Notes under the pieces: generated by a model | Seen by the model: the letters and a program-made list of their open reading frames with translations, nothing else | Database searches by the model: none | Told to the model about the DNA's origin: nothing | Made by a program: the position numbers and the translations under genes | DNA from: Trissonchulus latispiculum | Lineage: Eukaryota > Nematoda > Enoplea > Enoplida > Ironidae | Direction of reading: 5' to 3' | Length of the DNA: 64,000 nt | NCBI GenBank assembly: GCA_030248195.1 | Contig: JASAND010028276.1 | Coordinates: 42,548-106,547 of the forward strand | Part shown: piece by piece, positions 1 through 8,879 of the stretch | Position numbering within the stretch: position 1 is the stretch's first letter | Layout of the letters: every line of letters starts with the position of its first letter

Positions 1-707
1 AGAAGTTTCATCCGAAGCTGCCGGAGGTTATTGAAACCTTTGGCACAGCTTTCCGTCGCCGTCATTAACTTGTGATATATTCCTAGTTGTACAGATTAGG
101 TAGTGTTGGTATTTGGAATGTGGCAACGGGCAGAAAAGCGTGTTCGAGTGTTCGATTGTGTTAAGAGATCTTTCAACTTGCTTATCCCCCGAACTAGTTC
201 AATTTAGAGCTTAAAGATGTTTCGTTGTGCTTCAAAGACGATTTGTTGTAGTAAACCCAAAATTCTAGTCAGCTAAACAAAGCTACCCTCATTAAATATT
301 ACCCAAAAATCTCTACCAAACATTTGTCTCAAAACAGTGACTGCCCTTTTCCACAGTACAAGCACCGTTCAGTATATAGTTCCTCCTTTCGTTGTAAATA
401 GGCCCTTGAAGTTAGCATATGTTTATAAGTAATCTCTTGAAACTATGTGCATAAGTGTGTAAACGATCTTAAGTATAGCCAGTTGTGCCAAAGTCGTCGG
501 AAAATAGTTAGGCCATCCCAATAGTCGCTAGCACCATGACTATCTCTGAGAAGGCGCGGTTGAGGCCAGACTTCTGAGTAAGTAATAAACAGTTGTGATT
601 AGCTGAGTCTAGTTCTCTGTAACGAATAAACAGTTGTGATTAGCTGAGTCTAGTTCACTGTAACGGCCTGCAACTACTTTAGTTACTTTAGGTGAATTAA
701 CACAGAA
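1..707. other. gene-free leader before the NADAR region
   Basis: I see no supported coding frame here. The stretch is AT-rich and ends with two copies of a 41-bp repeat, each holding an AATAAA hexamer. It could be an untranslated leader or the LTR-like end of the element that carries the following frames, but I found no matching second LTR in the window. Confidence 0.4.
584..665 (+). repeat. two-copy 41-bp tandem repeat with AATAAA
   Basis: Units start at 584 and 625 and differ by one base. Each begins with AATAAACAGTTGTGATTAGC. The doubled AATAAA could act as a polyadenylation signal, as in the R region of an LTR; that reading is inference. Confidence 0.8.
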
Positions 708-896
708 ATGGATCAAGCGCCAGCTGCCCTTAAGTTTGTCGATCGGATCCAGATTCCCATCACTGTCCGTAGCTACCAGAATCAGATAACTTCAAGAGCT
801 CGGATCCCGTCACTGGAGCGCTTAGTAACTTTGGAAAGGTTCCCCCTCGAGCTGGTGGTCAGAATCTTCTTAGTTGTCTTGGTACTAGGGTCCTGA
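708..896 (+). CDS. short frame MDQAP..., possible leader of the NADAR frame
   Basis: This 62-codon frame starts with MDQAP just after CACAGAA and overlaps the start of the NADAR frame in another phase. It is the only ATG that could feed the NADAR frame, which has no ATG of its own near its start; joining them needs a frameshift or splice. A second frame at 3032 also begins MDQAP. No domain is recognisable. It may be no more than a shadow. Confidence 0.3.
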   Translation: MDQAPAALKFVDRIQIPITVRSYQNQITSRARIPSLERLVTLERFPLELVVRIFLVVLVLGS

Positions 897-1294
897 ATTC
901 GGAGACTGGTTATCAGGCTACCCTAGCATACTTGTATGAGCAATATGCTCTTTCCAAGAAAATGATCGCTGCCCATGAAGATCCGCTGGCCGTCAAACGG
1001 ATGGCCCGGGAACTGACTCCCAGTTCCCTCTTGTCCGATCTGGAGGAGCAACGGCTCCTTAAGTTCTTCGTCATGGCCGCAGTTCTCCATCAGAAGTTTC
1101 GTTCCCCCTACTTTCGCAACCAGCTGATAGGTACGGGTGAGGCCCAATTGATGGAGGCTACTACCAGTGCGGTTTGGGGTATTGGTAAGGACCTGACTGC
1201 CGTCCATGCCATAAACGAGCAGCAGCGTTACCGACTCATGCGTCAGCACGTCGAGCAGACGCAGCCACTCAATCTGCTGGGTCAGCTGTTGTAG
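773..1294 (+). CDS. NADAR (YbiA-like) domain frame, no ATG, ends in amber
   Basis: The frame is open from a TAG at 770 to a TAG at 1292 (173 codons) and covers the whole length of a NADAR/YbiA-type domain. The landmarks are LSNF at codons 17-20 (821-832), the helix SETGYQ at codons 43-48, the stretch RNQLIGTG, the acidic ME before the end, and WGIG at 1175-1186. NADAR enzymes cleave N-glycosidic bonds in riboflavin intermediates or ADP-ribose adducts. That activity is known for the family and not shown for this copy. There is no ATG before codon 63, so translation must depend on an upstream frame (708), a splice, or a frameshift. After the amber codon the same phase stays open to 2212. GC content is much higher than in the surrounding DNA. 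It is a domesticated or element-borne gene, possibly broken. Confidence 0.7.
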   Translation, partial: LPESDNFKSSDPVTGALSNFGKVPPRAGGQNLLSCLGTRVLNSETGYQATLAYLYEQYALSKKMIAAHEDPLAVKRMARELTPSSLLSDLEEQRLLKFFVMAAVLHQKFRSPYFRNQLIGTGEAQLMEATTSAVWGIGKDLTAVHAINEQQRYRLMRQHVEQTQPLNLLGQLL

Positions 1295-2212
1295 TTCTAC
1301 CGATCACTTCATGGCCCTGTGCTGTTTCGGCCGTTCGACAAGAAGAACGTCCTGCTCATCGGAGGTCCCTTACTGGAACCTCTGATGCCATACTTCTGCA
1401 ATACGACGGACACTCTGTTCAAGATTCGCTTGAGTAAGCCGACGCCTACTAATTGTCTGAGAGTGGCGCTGACCCTGAGGTCGCCATTTCTGACCGAGAT
1501 TCTTCTCGTGCCGGAGATTTCCGCTCCGACAATGGCCCCCGCGTGCATCACTACGATCAAAACCGAGATGTTCAAGTTAGATCGGCTGCTAGGCCAGCAC
1601 GTTCTGTTGATTGATCCGGACCCTCGCCTGGCTCCGATCCAGTCGTATCCTGCCTGGTTGACTGTTCCCAAGTCAGCTGGGGTCCGTCAGTATCTGAAGG
1701 ACGTCCCAGCTCGAGCTGCCTTAGATTGGACCAGCTTCCGCATTGAATCTGCTGGATTGGTTTTTCGGCCGTCGCCTCCAGGTGCCTATACTGATGGCGC
1801 TCCACCCTTGCAGAAGGAGGTTACCGATTACCTCAGCTTCCTGCAGTTGGAGCATACCTACAACTTCACTGAATATCGGGCTAAGCGACCTTCCCCAGGT
1901 AATCCAATTTTTGTCTTGCCTGGGCATCGACGCCCACCAACGCCTCTAGTGGTCAACCAGGAGACCTGTCCCAACCGCCAGATAGGGACCCCACCTCCAT
2001 CTCGGCACTGCCCTCGCTGCACCTGCAGCCGGTCCAGCGAGCGTGCCCCAAAACGGAAGCGCGACTTCTTCCCGCGGCGCCGCCGCGACCATTCCCTTCA
2101 TGCCTGGTACGACCGAATGGTTCAAGGCTGTGGAACAGCCTTCCAAACGCCGCTCCATTCGCTGACTGTTTCTTCCGACGATGGCTTGCATATAGACTCT
2201 GCCAGAAGCTAA
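1295..2212 (+). CDS. unknown 305-codon frame in phase with NADAR after one amber
   Basis: The frame continues in the NADAR phase directly after TAG 1292-1294 and runs to 2212. It has no ATG near its beginning, so it would be reached by stop readthrough, or the TAG is a recent CAG-to-TAG change. The first 180 residues look like a folded protein with alternating hydrophobic runs (for example NVLLIGGPLLEPL) but match no family I know. The last 80 residues are rich in Pro and Arg and hold a bipartite basic cluster (PKRKR then RRRR) that resembles a nuclear localisation signal. Function unknown. The layout, NADAR plus unknown domain behind a leaky stop, resembles a polyprotein. Confidence 0.5.
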   Translation, partial: FYRSLHGPVLFRPFDKKNVLLIGGPLLEPLMPYFCNTTDTLFKIRLSKPTPTNCLRVALTLRSPFLTEILLVPEISAPTMAPACITTIKTEMFKLDRLLGQHVLLIDPDPRLAPIQSYPAWLTVPKSAGVRQYLKDVPARAALDWTSFRIESAGLVFRPSPPGAYTDGAPPLQKEVTDYLSFLQLEHTYNFTEYRAKRPSPGNPIFVLPGHRRPPTPLVVNQETCPNRQIGTPPPSRHCPRCTCSRSSERAPKRKRDFFPRRRRDHSLHAWYDRMVQGCGTAFQTPLHSLTVSSDDGLHIDSARS

Positions 2213-2654
2213 CATCAAAGAAAATACAAAAAAAAACATCAGATAACTATAAAAATACAAAAATACGGAAAAAACCACAAGAACTTCCAAAAAATATTGG
2301 CTTTTCTTAATTGTACAGGCTTTGTCTTGCTTTATCCTTGTAATTGAGTATTCTAACGCTAGTAAACTGGTTGCCACGGTAATACTTTGCGTGTGTTTGG
2401 TGTGTGATGAATATATGTGTTGGATGCATGATGAAATACCAGTCTAAGAAATAATTTTTTGAGATAAGTTAAAAAGGAAGTATGGCACCGATATTGCCTA
2501 TATGGCCTGGTTTCCTAACCCGCTGAGTCCGGTTAGAAGAGAACGCATCTGCTGAGTCTGATGTACGCAATTTTGACCATGTTCCATGCTGAGTCATGTT
2601 CATCTGTCGAACTCGTCTGGGACCCAACTCGTCTGGGTACGTTTGTTTCAGAAC
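2213..2654. other. gene-free spacer, A-rich then mixed
   Basis: A-rich runs at 2219-2300 follow the previous stop. No coding frame is supported. The segment ends in TTTGTTTCAG (2643-2652), a good splice acceptor two bases before the ATG at 2655. Confidence 0.5.
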
Positions 2655-2996
2655 ATGAGTCGCCGCTTCATCTACGATCCCGTTTCCGATGCCCCCACCG
2701 ACTCCGATGCGACCCCAGCCCCAAGAACCCCTCCTCGGGGCGCCTGCTGTGTCGGCTATGCTGCCTACGCCGTGGCCACTTCCACTCCCAGACAGAGGGA
2801 AGGCCCGCCGTATAGCCCACGATCTCCCCAGCTGTCCCCTGTGAGTCTCCCATCGATCGCGGGAACCCCCATCTTGGGTCCTCCCGCATCACCGGACCCC
2901 TCAGTTAATGGGTCCCTGTCCACCCTCTCGGGCTCGGATTCGGACATGGAATCCTCCATGTCCCTCAACGCATCCGTGCAGTCCGACGAGTGGTAG
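2655..2996 (+). CDS. Pro/Ser-rich unknown protein, first of three chained frames
   Basis: I place the start at the ATG at 2655 (MSRRFIYDPVSD) because it follows an acceptor-like TTTGTTTCAG, as the receptor genes do. The 113 residues are disordered: many SP/TP motifs, then an acidic Ser-rich tail (SGSDSDMESS). No domain is recognised. The DNA is strongly GC-rich against an AT-rich background. It is followed 35 bp on by the frame at 3032. It may be the N-terminal part of a gag-like polyprotein now split by frameshifts. Confidence 0.45.
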   Translation: MSRRFIYDPVSDAPTDSDATPAPRTPPRGACCVGYAAYAVATSTPRQREGPPYSPRSPQLSPVSLPSIAGTPILGPPASPDPSVNGSLSTLSGSDSDMESSMSLNASVQSDEW

Positions 2997-3031
2997 GAGC
3001 CAACGGGACCCATTCATTTGAAGTCCAGGCC

Positions 3032-3310
3032 ATGGATCAGGCACCGCCCCCTCCGGCCACGCCGGAGCCCCGGACGCCACAGCCGTGGCATCCCCAGTCT
3101 CCGGACTATAACCTCCGGACTCCCACGCCGCATCCACAACAATATATCCCTCAGTCCCCTGACTACAGTCCCGGTCCAACACCGCCCCCTCCGGCACCGG
3201 AAGTGCCGCCCCAGATCATCAGTCTGTCCCCTGTTCCCCCCGTGCAGCAGCCTTACGGATACGCTGAGGTTCCTCCTTCTGCCGGGAATTCTCCGACGGC
3301 CTGTCTATGA
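3032..3310 (+). CDS. Pro-rich repeat protein, second chained frame
   Basis: The frame starts MDQAPPPP, and about a third of its 92 residues are proline. The segment SPDY is repeated (QSPDYNL, QSPDYSP). Its stop overlaps the ATG of the next frame in an ATGA arrangement (3307-3310). Such four-base overlaps are common in compact viral or bacterial gene chains and rare in animal genes. An alternative is a single polyprotein broken by a frameshift. Function unknown. Confidence 0.45.
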   Translation: MDQAPPPPATPEPRTPQPWHPQSPDYNLRTPTPHPQQYIPQSPDYSPGPTPPPPAPEVPPQIISLSPVPPVQQPYGYAEVPPSAGNSPTACL

Positions 3311-3747
3311 ACGACCAGTTCCATGCCCCGTCGGAGCTGGGCCGCGCCCTGCTCTACATGGAGGCTAACCCCGTGGATCCAGACGGGTTGCCCTCTGAGC
3401 AGTTCAATCAGGTACTAAATCAGATTGAGCTGATCGCCCAGGAGGCTGCCAACCCGATCGTGTCTCGCTACAGGATCCGCACTGCTGTGGATCTCGCTCG
3501 CGTACAGTTGGCGGACCTCCTCCATTATCGTCTCCCCCTGGATACCCCGTACGGCCGGTTCGGATCTGGGGGCCTACGGATCCAGCAGGCCCGCCGGATC
3601 CTCCACTGGTCCAAGAACCTGAAGACCCTCCGCCGCCGTCTCCCCCCTAGTGGAGCACCCGCCTCTTTTAACGGGTGGAGGAAGGGCGGTTTCGGAGAGG
3701 ATCCGCCGCCGCCACCTGGAGCTGCCGGCGGAGCCGCAGCCGTCTGA
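3307..3747 (+). CDS. unknown helical protein, third chained frame, ATGA overlap
   Basis: Starts at the ATG that overlaps the stop of the previous frame. Residues 1-75 look like a helical, capsid- or matrix-like domain (for example QFNQVLNQIELIAQEAAN and RYRIRTAVDLARVQLADLL). The C-terminal half is basic and then ends in a run of Pro, Gly and Ala. No family is recognised. The order of acidic Pro-rich protein, Pro-rich protein and helical protein with a basic tail resembles gag regions, but no zinc knuckle, protease or polymerase is visible nearby. Confidence 0.45.
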   Translation: MNDQFHAPSELGRALLYMEANPVDPDGLPSEQFNQVLNQIELIAQEAANPIVSRYRIRTAVDLARVQLADLLHYRLPLDTPYGRFGSGGLRIQQARRILHWSKNLKTLRRRLPPSGAPASFNGWRKGGFGEDPPPPPGAAGGAAAV

Positions 3748-4160
3748 ACTGGGCCTTTTCCGGCCTTGGCCACTTGCCATTGTAAATACCGCAGCAGAAT
3801 TGACTGATAACTGTACAGTTCCTTCGCTAGTTCCCGACGGTACGCCTGTATAGACAGTTTCCCCTTGTATAGATAAATTTTTGCTTATATGTGCTTGCGT
3901 ATGTGTGCTGAACCGATTAAAATTAGCTAGGAAAAGACAAACTCGGGTTTTTCACTTAACTCTAGGGAAAGTAACTTTAGATGGCAATTCGTTAGGTAGG
4001 GACAATCGTATGTCTGGAAATAATGTGGAAATCAAACCTAGTATGGCAGTTTGCGTATGTAGTCAAGATTCGCAGTCACCAATGTTGGGCAAGAGATGGG
4101 CATGAGCTTGGATGCTCATGAGCTACAGAAACGTGAAGATTGTTGAACTGTTAGAATTTT
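3748..4160. other. gene-free stretch after the chained frames
   Basis: No coding frame is supported. Around 4096-4123 there is an imperfect hairpin (ATGAGC ... GCTCAT). Base composition returns to the AT-rich level of the rest of the window. Confidence 0.4.
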
Positions 4161-4374
4161 TGAGGAACTGGGTAAGTCAGGGCAATCCCGAGTGGACCCC
4201 GCCCAGTACAGAAGTTTCTTTGGTTTTGAGGTAAAAGTCTGAGGAACTGGGTAAGACAGGGCAATCCCGAGGAAACCCCGCCCAGTTCAGAAGTTCGTTG
4301 ATTTTGTCGGTTGATATAAAGGTTGAAGAACTGGGTAAGACAGGGCAATCCCGAGGGGACCCCGCCCAGTACGA
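4161..4374 (+). repeat. three structured repeats of about 80 bp
   Basis: Three units start at 4161, 4240 and 4324. Each begins GAGGAACTGGGTAAG or a close variant and ends in CCCCGCCCAGT. Within each unit ACTGGG near the start can pair with CCCAGT at the end, so every unit can fold into its own stem. The spacing (79 and 84 bp) and the sequence drift rule out a CRISPR array. Confidence 0.85.
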
Positions 4375-4401
4375 GAATTTATGAAGTATTGATTTACTGG
4401 A

Positions 4402-4574
4402 GGGCTATAATGCCCTGTGGGCTGAAGTGCCCTTGCAGCTGGTTTAGTATTAGTGGTTTTGTGGGCTGAAGTGCCTTTGCAGCTGGCTCAGTGTTATTGG
4501 TTTTGTGGGCTGAAGTGCCCTTGCAGCTGGTTTAGTATTCTCGGTTTTGAGGGCTGAAGTGCTCTGCGGGTCAG
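4402..4574 (+). repeat. exact 44-bp tandem array of small hairpins
   Basis: Units start at 4419, 4463, 4507 and 4551, exactly 44 bp apart. Most contain GGGCTGAAGTGCCC, a four-base-pair stem with a six-base loop; one unit has a C-to-T change in the stem. A diverged fifth hairpin with a different loop (GGGCTATAATGCCC) lies at 4402. Repeats of a hairpin with the same loop suggest an RNA-level role or slippage. Confidence 0.85.
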
Positions 4575-4621
4575 AAGACCCTGTAAAATTTAGGACACTG
4601 TTTGGTTTAGGTAGCCCACCC

Positions 4622-4645
4622 GGGAGCTAGTGATCACTAGCTCCC
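4622..4645. repeat. perfect 24-bp palindrome
   Basis: The 24 bases centred on TGATCA read the same on both strands with no mismatch and no loop. This could be a hairpin tip in a single-stranded intermediate or a dimeric protein site. Confidence 0.8.
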
Positions 4646-4649
4646 TGCC

Positions 4650-6600
4650 CTTATTTAGTTAACGCAATTCAGAAGTGGTACCGAACGGTAAAGTGTGCAC
4701 AAGCCTCCTCGGCAGTTCTGGGTGGTAGACTGGTGTCACGTACCCGGATCTCCTCAGTAACGTCGAGTCGTAGACTGAAGGTGTATACAGATCTTCTCAT
4801 CACTTCGGAAAAGTTGCGACTAAAAGAGAGAATTGGGTAGACGTTGAATCTTAATTGCTTAATTGTTGTTAGCCATACATGTTTGCACTGTTTATGTCTC
4901 ACCCCCTAGCAGGAATGCATCCCCTTAATTCACGGGAGGGATGTAAAGAAAATGAAAAAATAAAGAGTTTTGAATTGTTCTCTAAAAAGATTCGGAAACT
5001 TGGCTGCTTGTTCCTTGAGAAATAAATCGGAAATGATCTAAAACAGGGATGTTTCTCGCTTAACTGTTCGATAAAACCTATCACGAATGTGCTGCACATA
5101 AATTAGTGTCACGCCAGTTATTGTCGGTAAATTAGACTCATTTAAAAAGTTTGGGTTCAAGAGATTGCCAACTATCAGAAAACGTTCGAATTTAATCTTT
5201 TTGAGCCTCTCAATTAAAAGTTACGGTGAGGGCAAGGTCTAGAGACTGGCTCTAACGACTACTCTTATGCTGAAATGAAGTTAGTTGTTGCTGGCTGGGT
5301 CCGCCTCAACTAATGTGGACAGTGCGTCCGTACTCTCAAACAATTTGACCGGCAGGTCTCTAGTCCCAAGGAGCCTCACAAGTTTCACAATCGAAAATTA
5401 CATCCTGAAAAAGAAAGCACGCAGGCAATGGTAGTATAATCTTTCGACTTGTAAATAGTTAAGTCTGTATCTCATAATTGTGGAACCATGATTGTTTTTT
5501 TTTGTTTTGTTGCTCTTGTTTACGTACGAATGGTAGCTGATCATTAATTGTAAGAAAAGTGTACAGCAAGATTTGTAATTGGGTAAGCCGAAAAAAACTG
5601 TACAGTCTCTCCCTGCAATTGAAATCAAAAAGGAATCAAAAAGGCACAAAAATTGCGGTATGTAATGTGTATAGTCTTGTCTCGTCAGTAATTTGTAATT
5701 GTCATTTTATTAAGCATTTGTATTAGTGAATCCGTTCACCGTTAATTGAGATTGAGCTTAGTTTTAACCCCTGTAAATTTTGCTGCATCAATCGGATGGG
5801 GTTCATCTACAGGTCCCTACTATTGAGATGATTGAGTTGTGCGCGTGTGTGAGTGAAGGCCAGCGAAGGCCAGCCTGAGTGTCTGTCATTGAATCTACGT
5901 GGGTGTGAGGTTCAGCGCTACCTTTTCTACGTCACTAAGATGACCTCATGCGCATAAGTCAGACAGAGGGGAACCCCTCTGAAATTAAGGCACAAGTCAC
6001 CCCTGAAAGGAAGAAAGAAAGAAATTAACAATTAATATTAGCGAATATGTAATATTAGGTCTCTAGCTAAGTTCTAGACTAGGTATAAGTTTCACTTAGT
6101 TTAGGTACTGCTTATTTCGTCTTGGGCTTCCAGGCCCCCTGTCCGTATTACGATTTTCTTCTTCCTCCTTCTTCTCCAGTTTCTTCGTCCGCCTGTCGGT
6201 CTACCTTTTAGTTCCTCATCTGTTTGGCAAACAAGAGGAGGACCCATAGAAATGGATTTCAGGACAAAGGCACTTCGAAACAAAAACGACATAAAGTTTT
6301 AGGGCCATGGCTGTTAGGGTACTTTGGGCCACTCGAAAACGGACCCAAAGCCATAAAAAGTTACGCAACCTGAGTGATGAATTGCTCAGGTGCAGCAACA
6401 AAAGGAAACGAAAGAAAACACTCGAAAGGAGGCGGAGTCCTCCCATTTAAATAAACCAATGACAGAATGCGATCATGAAAGCAACCAATCATCGGAGGAT
6501 GATTGCAAAAGACACGAGGCAAAAGTTAACGTGAGACCAAAAAGTGCAGTTTCCAGTCAGTCTGTGATTTGGGTTTGGTGACGAACGGTCGTCTATCTTC
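4650..6600. other. gene-free stretch
   Basis: No coding frame is supported. It contains a perfect hairpin at 5965-5980 (AGAGGGG, loop AA, CCCCTCT). The 14-bp segment 5728-5741 is repeated in inverted orientation at 8267-8280, and 5811-5821 is inverted at 8222-8232, so 5.7-8.3 kb may be the body of an old inverted-repeat element. Confidence 0.4.
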
Positions 6601-6659
6601 CTCTCGTGGTTAAAATGCTGGGGGGAATTAATCACAGACATCCCCTGAGTCGTTTCGTT

Positions 6660-7310
6660 GGGAGAGGTTATGCCTCTCCCCTTCTAGGATACCCTCCCCT
6701 AAAATTTTTCTCCCACTCGGACCTTAGGTTGGGATTGGGGTACACCTGGGGGGAACATCCACCTAAATTGGGTTTGGGCTTCAGAAGCCCGGTTTCTCAA
6801 AGCACCCTCTAGGATGAGTGGTCCCAACCCCTTTTTTAGGATCTATAACAATTGTAAGTGCGAGACTAAAACAACCTAATCGGACCTTGAGTCCCCTTTC
6901 GAAATCTCACGTTCATACCGGGCTCTCGCCGCCCTAGACTGTTTGATATCACTGTTGCTTTCATGATTGTATGCTAATATCAGTGGATATTAGCTGGATT
7001 TCGCTGAATTTCCTGAGAAGGAAATTCAGGAACATGTCATTGGTGGGGGATTTCCGACGGAAATCCCCTCTATTCGTTTCCCTATCCAATTTCTTTCTTT
7101 TTGTCCAAAACGCCCAAAAAAGGGGAATTTATTTCCATCTAGCCTTCTTTCTTAAATTAACAAGTTCTTGCTAGTTTTGAGTCTACAAAATAAGCTGGTG
7201 CAAGTGGAGTCTAGTGCGTTCGAATCAAAATTAACAAGCTTTTCCTTTGATCTGACTGAAATCCAGTTAATATCTCTGAATCCGGGTTAAAACCGACAAG
7301 GTTTTAACCC
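6660..7310 (+). repeat. cluster of perfect hairpins
   Basis: Five short perfect stems lie in 650 bp: 6660-6680 (8 bp, loop 5), 6776-6790 (7 bp, loop 1), 7006-7027 (8 bp, loop 6), 7046-7068 (10 bp, loop GAC) and 7284-7310 (11 bp, loop GACAA). Three of the stems start with GGGR and end with YCCC. The stems are unrelated in sequence, so this is repeated structure and not a repeated sequence. Confidence 0.75.
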
Positions 7311-8456
7311 ATTTGATTCAGTTCTAGCGAGCGCCGCCTTCGGGCCTCCGATCTCTTTCTCTGCCTCGCTGCGATTCTTCTGCGTCTCTGCTACCCGCTG
7401 CTCCGTGATCTCTCCTGATCCCGGATCAACGTCCACCTGCTGCACTGCTCCTGGACATCAGCTGCTCCCCGGTCTCTTCCTGCTCTACCATCCAGTGTGA
7501 GAATCCCCGGATTCCCCTGGCCTCTCTCCCCTGGTTCTTTGCTACGCGCTGCTCTGTCCGGATTGTCTGGAAATCAGCTTCCCAAACGTCAGTTTGCTGA
7601 GATTCCTCGCTGAATCTAGAACTTTGCTGAGAGCCACTTCTTTGGCTTAGGGACGCACTGATAGACGTAGGACTGTCATATTGGGCTTTGGAGTGTGGGT
7701 TGGATGTTAAGCTTGTCCTGTTGAAGAAACCGAAGACCTTTTTTGCCAAGTCATTAACTATCAACTGTTCACTTTTAAAGATGTCTGCTATCTTTTTGTC
7801 TAAAATTGTCTGCTCTTTGATCTGCTCTATTCTTGTTTGCTCTACCCAGCCTGCTCAAATTCTCTCTCTCTAAAGTTCAAACAAATTTAAAAGTTTACAG
7901 GTCGTCCTCTTAGCAGAGGATAGAATAGTTATTGGTTTTCTGCTGGTGCGTATTGCTGGTAACTATTCGTGACCGGGAGCGGGTGGACTTGTGCACACTT
8001 TTCAGGTACATATAGGGAGCATATAGGGAACTTCCCCCCCCCTCGACCCCGAAAGTCAAATCATTGTGTGACTGCGAATCAATTCGCAGTCTGAGAGTAA
8101 CGAGTACTGTTTAGGTGAGTGTGCTTGTGTGCGTGTGTGTGGCAACCAGTAGGCTAAAATACTAATCTAACCAAAATTTTACTAGGTTTCAGCTCTAGTT
8201 CTTCTTCAGCTAAGATTTCGGAGTAGGGACCTGTGACTGATCATAGCTTTGGGTTTGGTTGTTAGGCGGTGAACGGATTCCTTTTGTATCAGTTCTTTGC
8301 AACAGATTTGTAGTGTACTTGATCTTGTGTGTTTGTGCTATTTGATATTGAGGTAACTTGACATAATAAATAGTTAATTAGGATCAGAGCTTAAGTCGTT
8401 GTAGTTGATACTAGGTTGGATAGGAAACCGCTGAGTCGACGATATCTGGAAAATAG
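7311..8456. other. no supported gene; one 10-bp hairpin
   Basis: A Ser/Gln-rich 112-codon frame on the minus strand (7426-7764) has no recognisable domain and I do not call it. A perfect 10-bp stem with a two-base loop lies at 8070-8091 (GACTGCGAAT, CA, ATTCGCAGTC). A C-rich run sits at 8033-8042. Confidence 0.4.
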
Positions 8457-8879
8457 ATCAGTCTGGAGCCCATTGAGTTTGTCTACGGAGACGCTTACGA
8501 CGAAGGAAATCTTAGTGATATTAGTGAGCCTGAGAACCAACTGAATCTGCCGTTTCATCAGTGTCCTGAGTGTCACCACCAGTACAGCTTTAGCATACTT
8601 TTCCTAGTTCACGAGGGTAGTTCTCTAGTTGAGCCTGAGCATTCCGAGGTCACCTTCTATTGTGACTGTTCTCAGCCTTGGAACCGCGCTGAGATTGAAG
8701 TTTGGACTGTTGATAGTGAACCCGAAGGAAGCCCTCATACGGAGCCTTGGTCTTGCATTTTTGAGTGTGACGGTTGTTCCGATTTCAAGGTTCTCTTCTG
8801 TTGTGCAGTGACCCCTGGTACCGATCCGTGGGTGGCAGTCAAGCATCGTAACTGTCCCCTTGATAAGTACTGGCCCTGA
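8457..8879 (+). CDS. cysteine-rich acidic frame without ATG
   Basis: The phase is open for 140 codons from directly after TAG 8454-8456 to TGA 8877. It has no ATG before codon 112, so it is an exon, a fragment, or read by an unusual start. The AG of that TAG could be a splice acceptor, though its pyrimidine tract is poor. The protein starts with an acidic segment (EPIEF, DEGNLSDISEPE) and then has paired cysteines: CPEC, CDC, CDGC, FCC and NCP. These are typical spacings of zinc ribbons. Two Trp-containing acidic linkers lie between them. No family is recognised. The long open phase with ordered CxxC pairs argues for past selection. Confidence 0.45.
   Translation: MSLEPIEFVYGDAYDEGNLSDISEPENQLNLPFHQCPECHHQYSFSILFLVHEGSSLVEPEHSEVTFYCDCSQPWNRAEIEVWTVDSEPEGSPHTEPWSCIFECDGCSDFKVLFCCAVTPGTDPWVAVKHRNCPLDKYWP

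Noticed and set aside
923..1249. Minus-strand 108-codon frame opposite the NADAR domain
   Set aside because: Shadow of the NADAR frame, which shows family motifs in order.
4161..4574. Regular repeats as a CRISPR array
   Set aside because: The repeats are tandem copies without unique spacers, have different unit lengths, and lie in animal DNA.
7426..7764. Minus-strand Ser/Gln-rich 112-codon frame
   Set aside because: Low-complexity composition, no domain, no splice or start context, and no second copy in the window.
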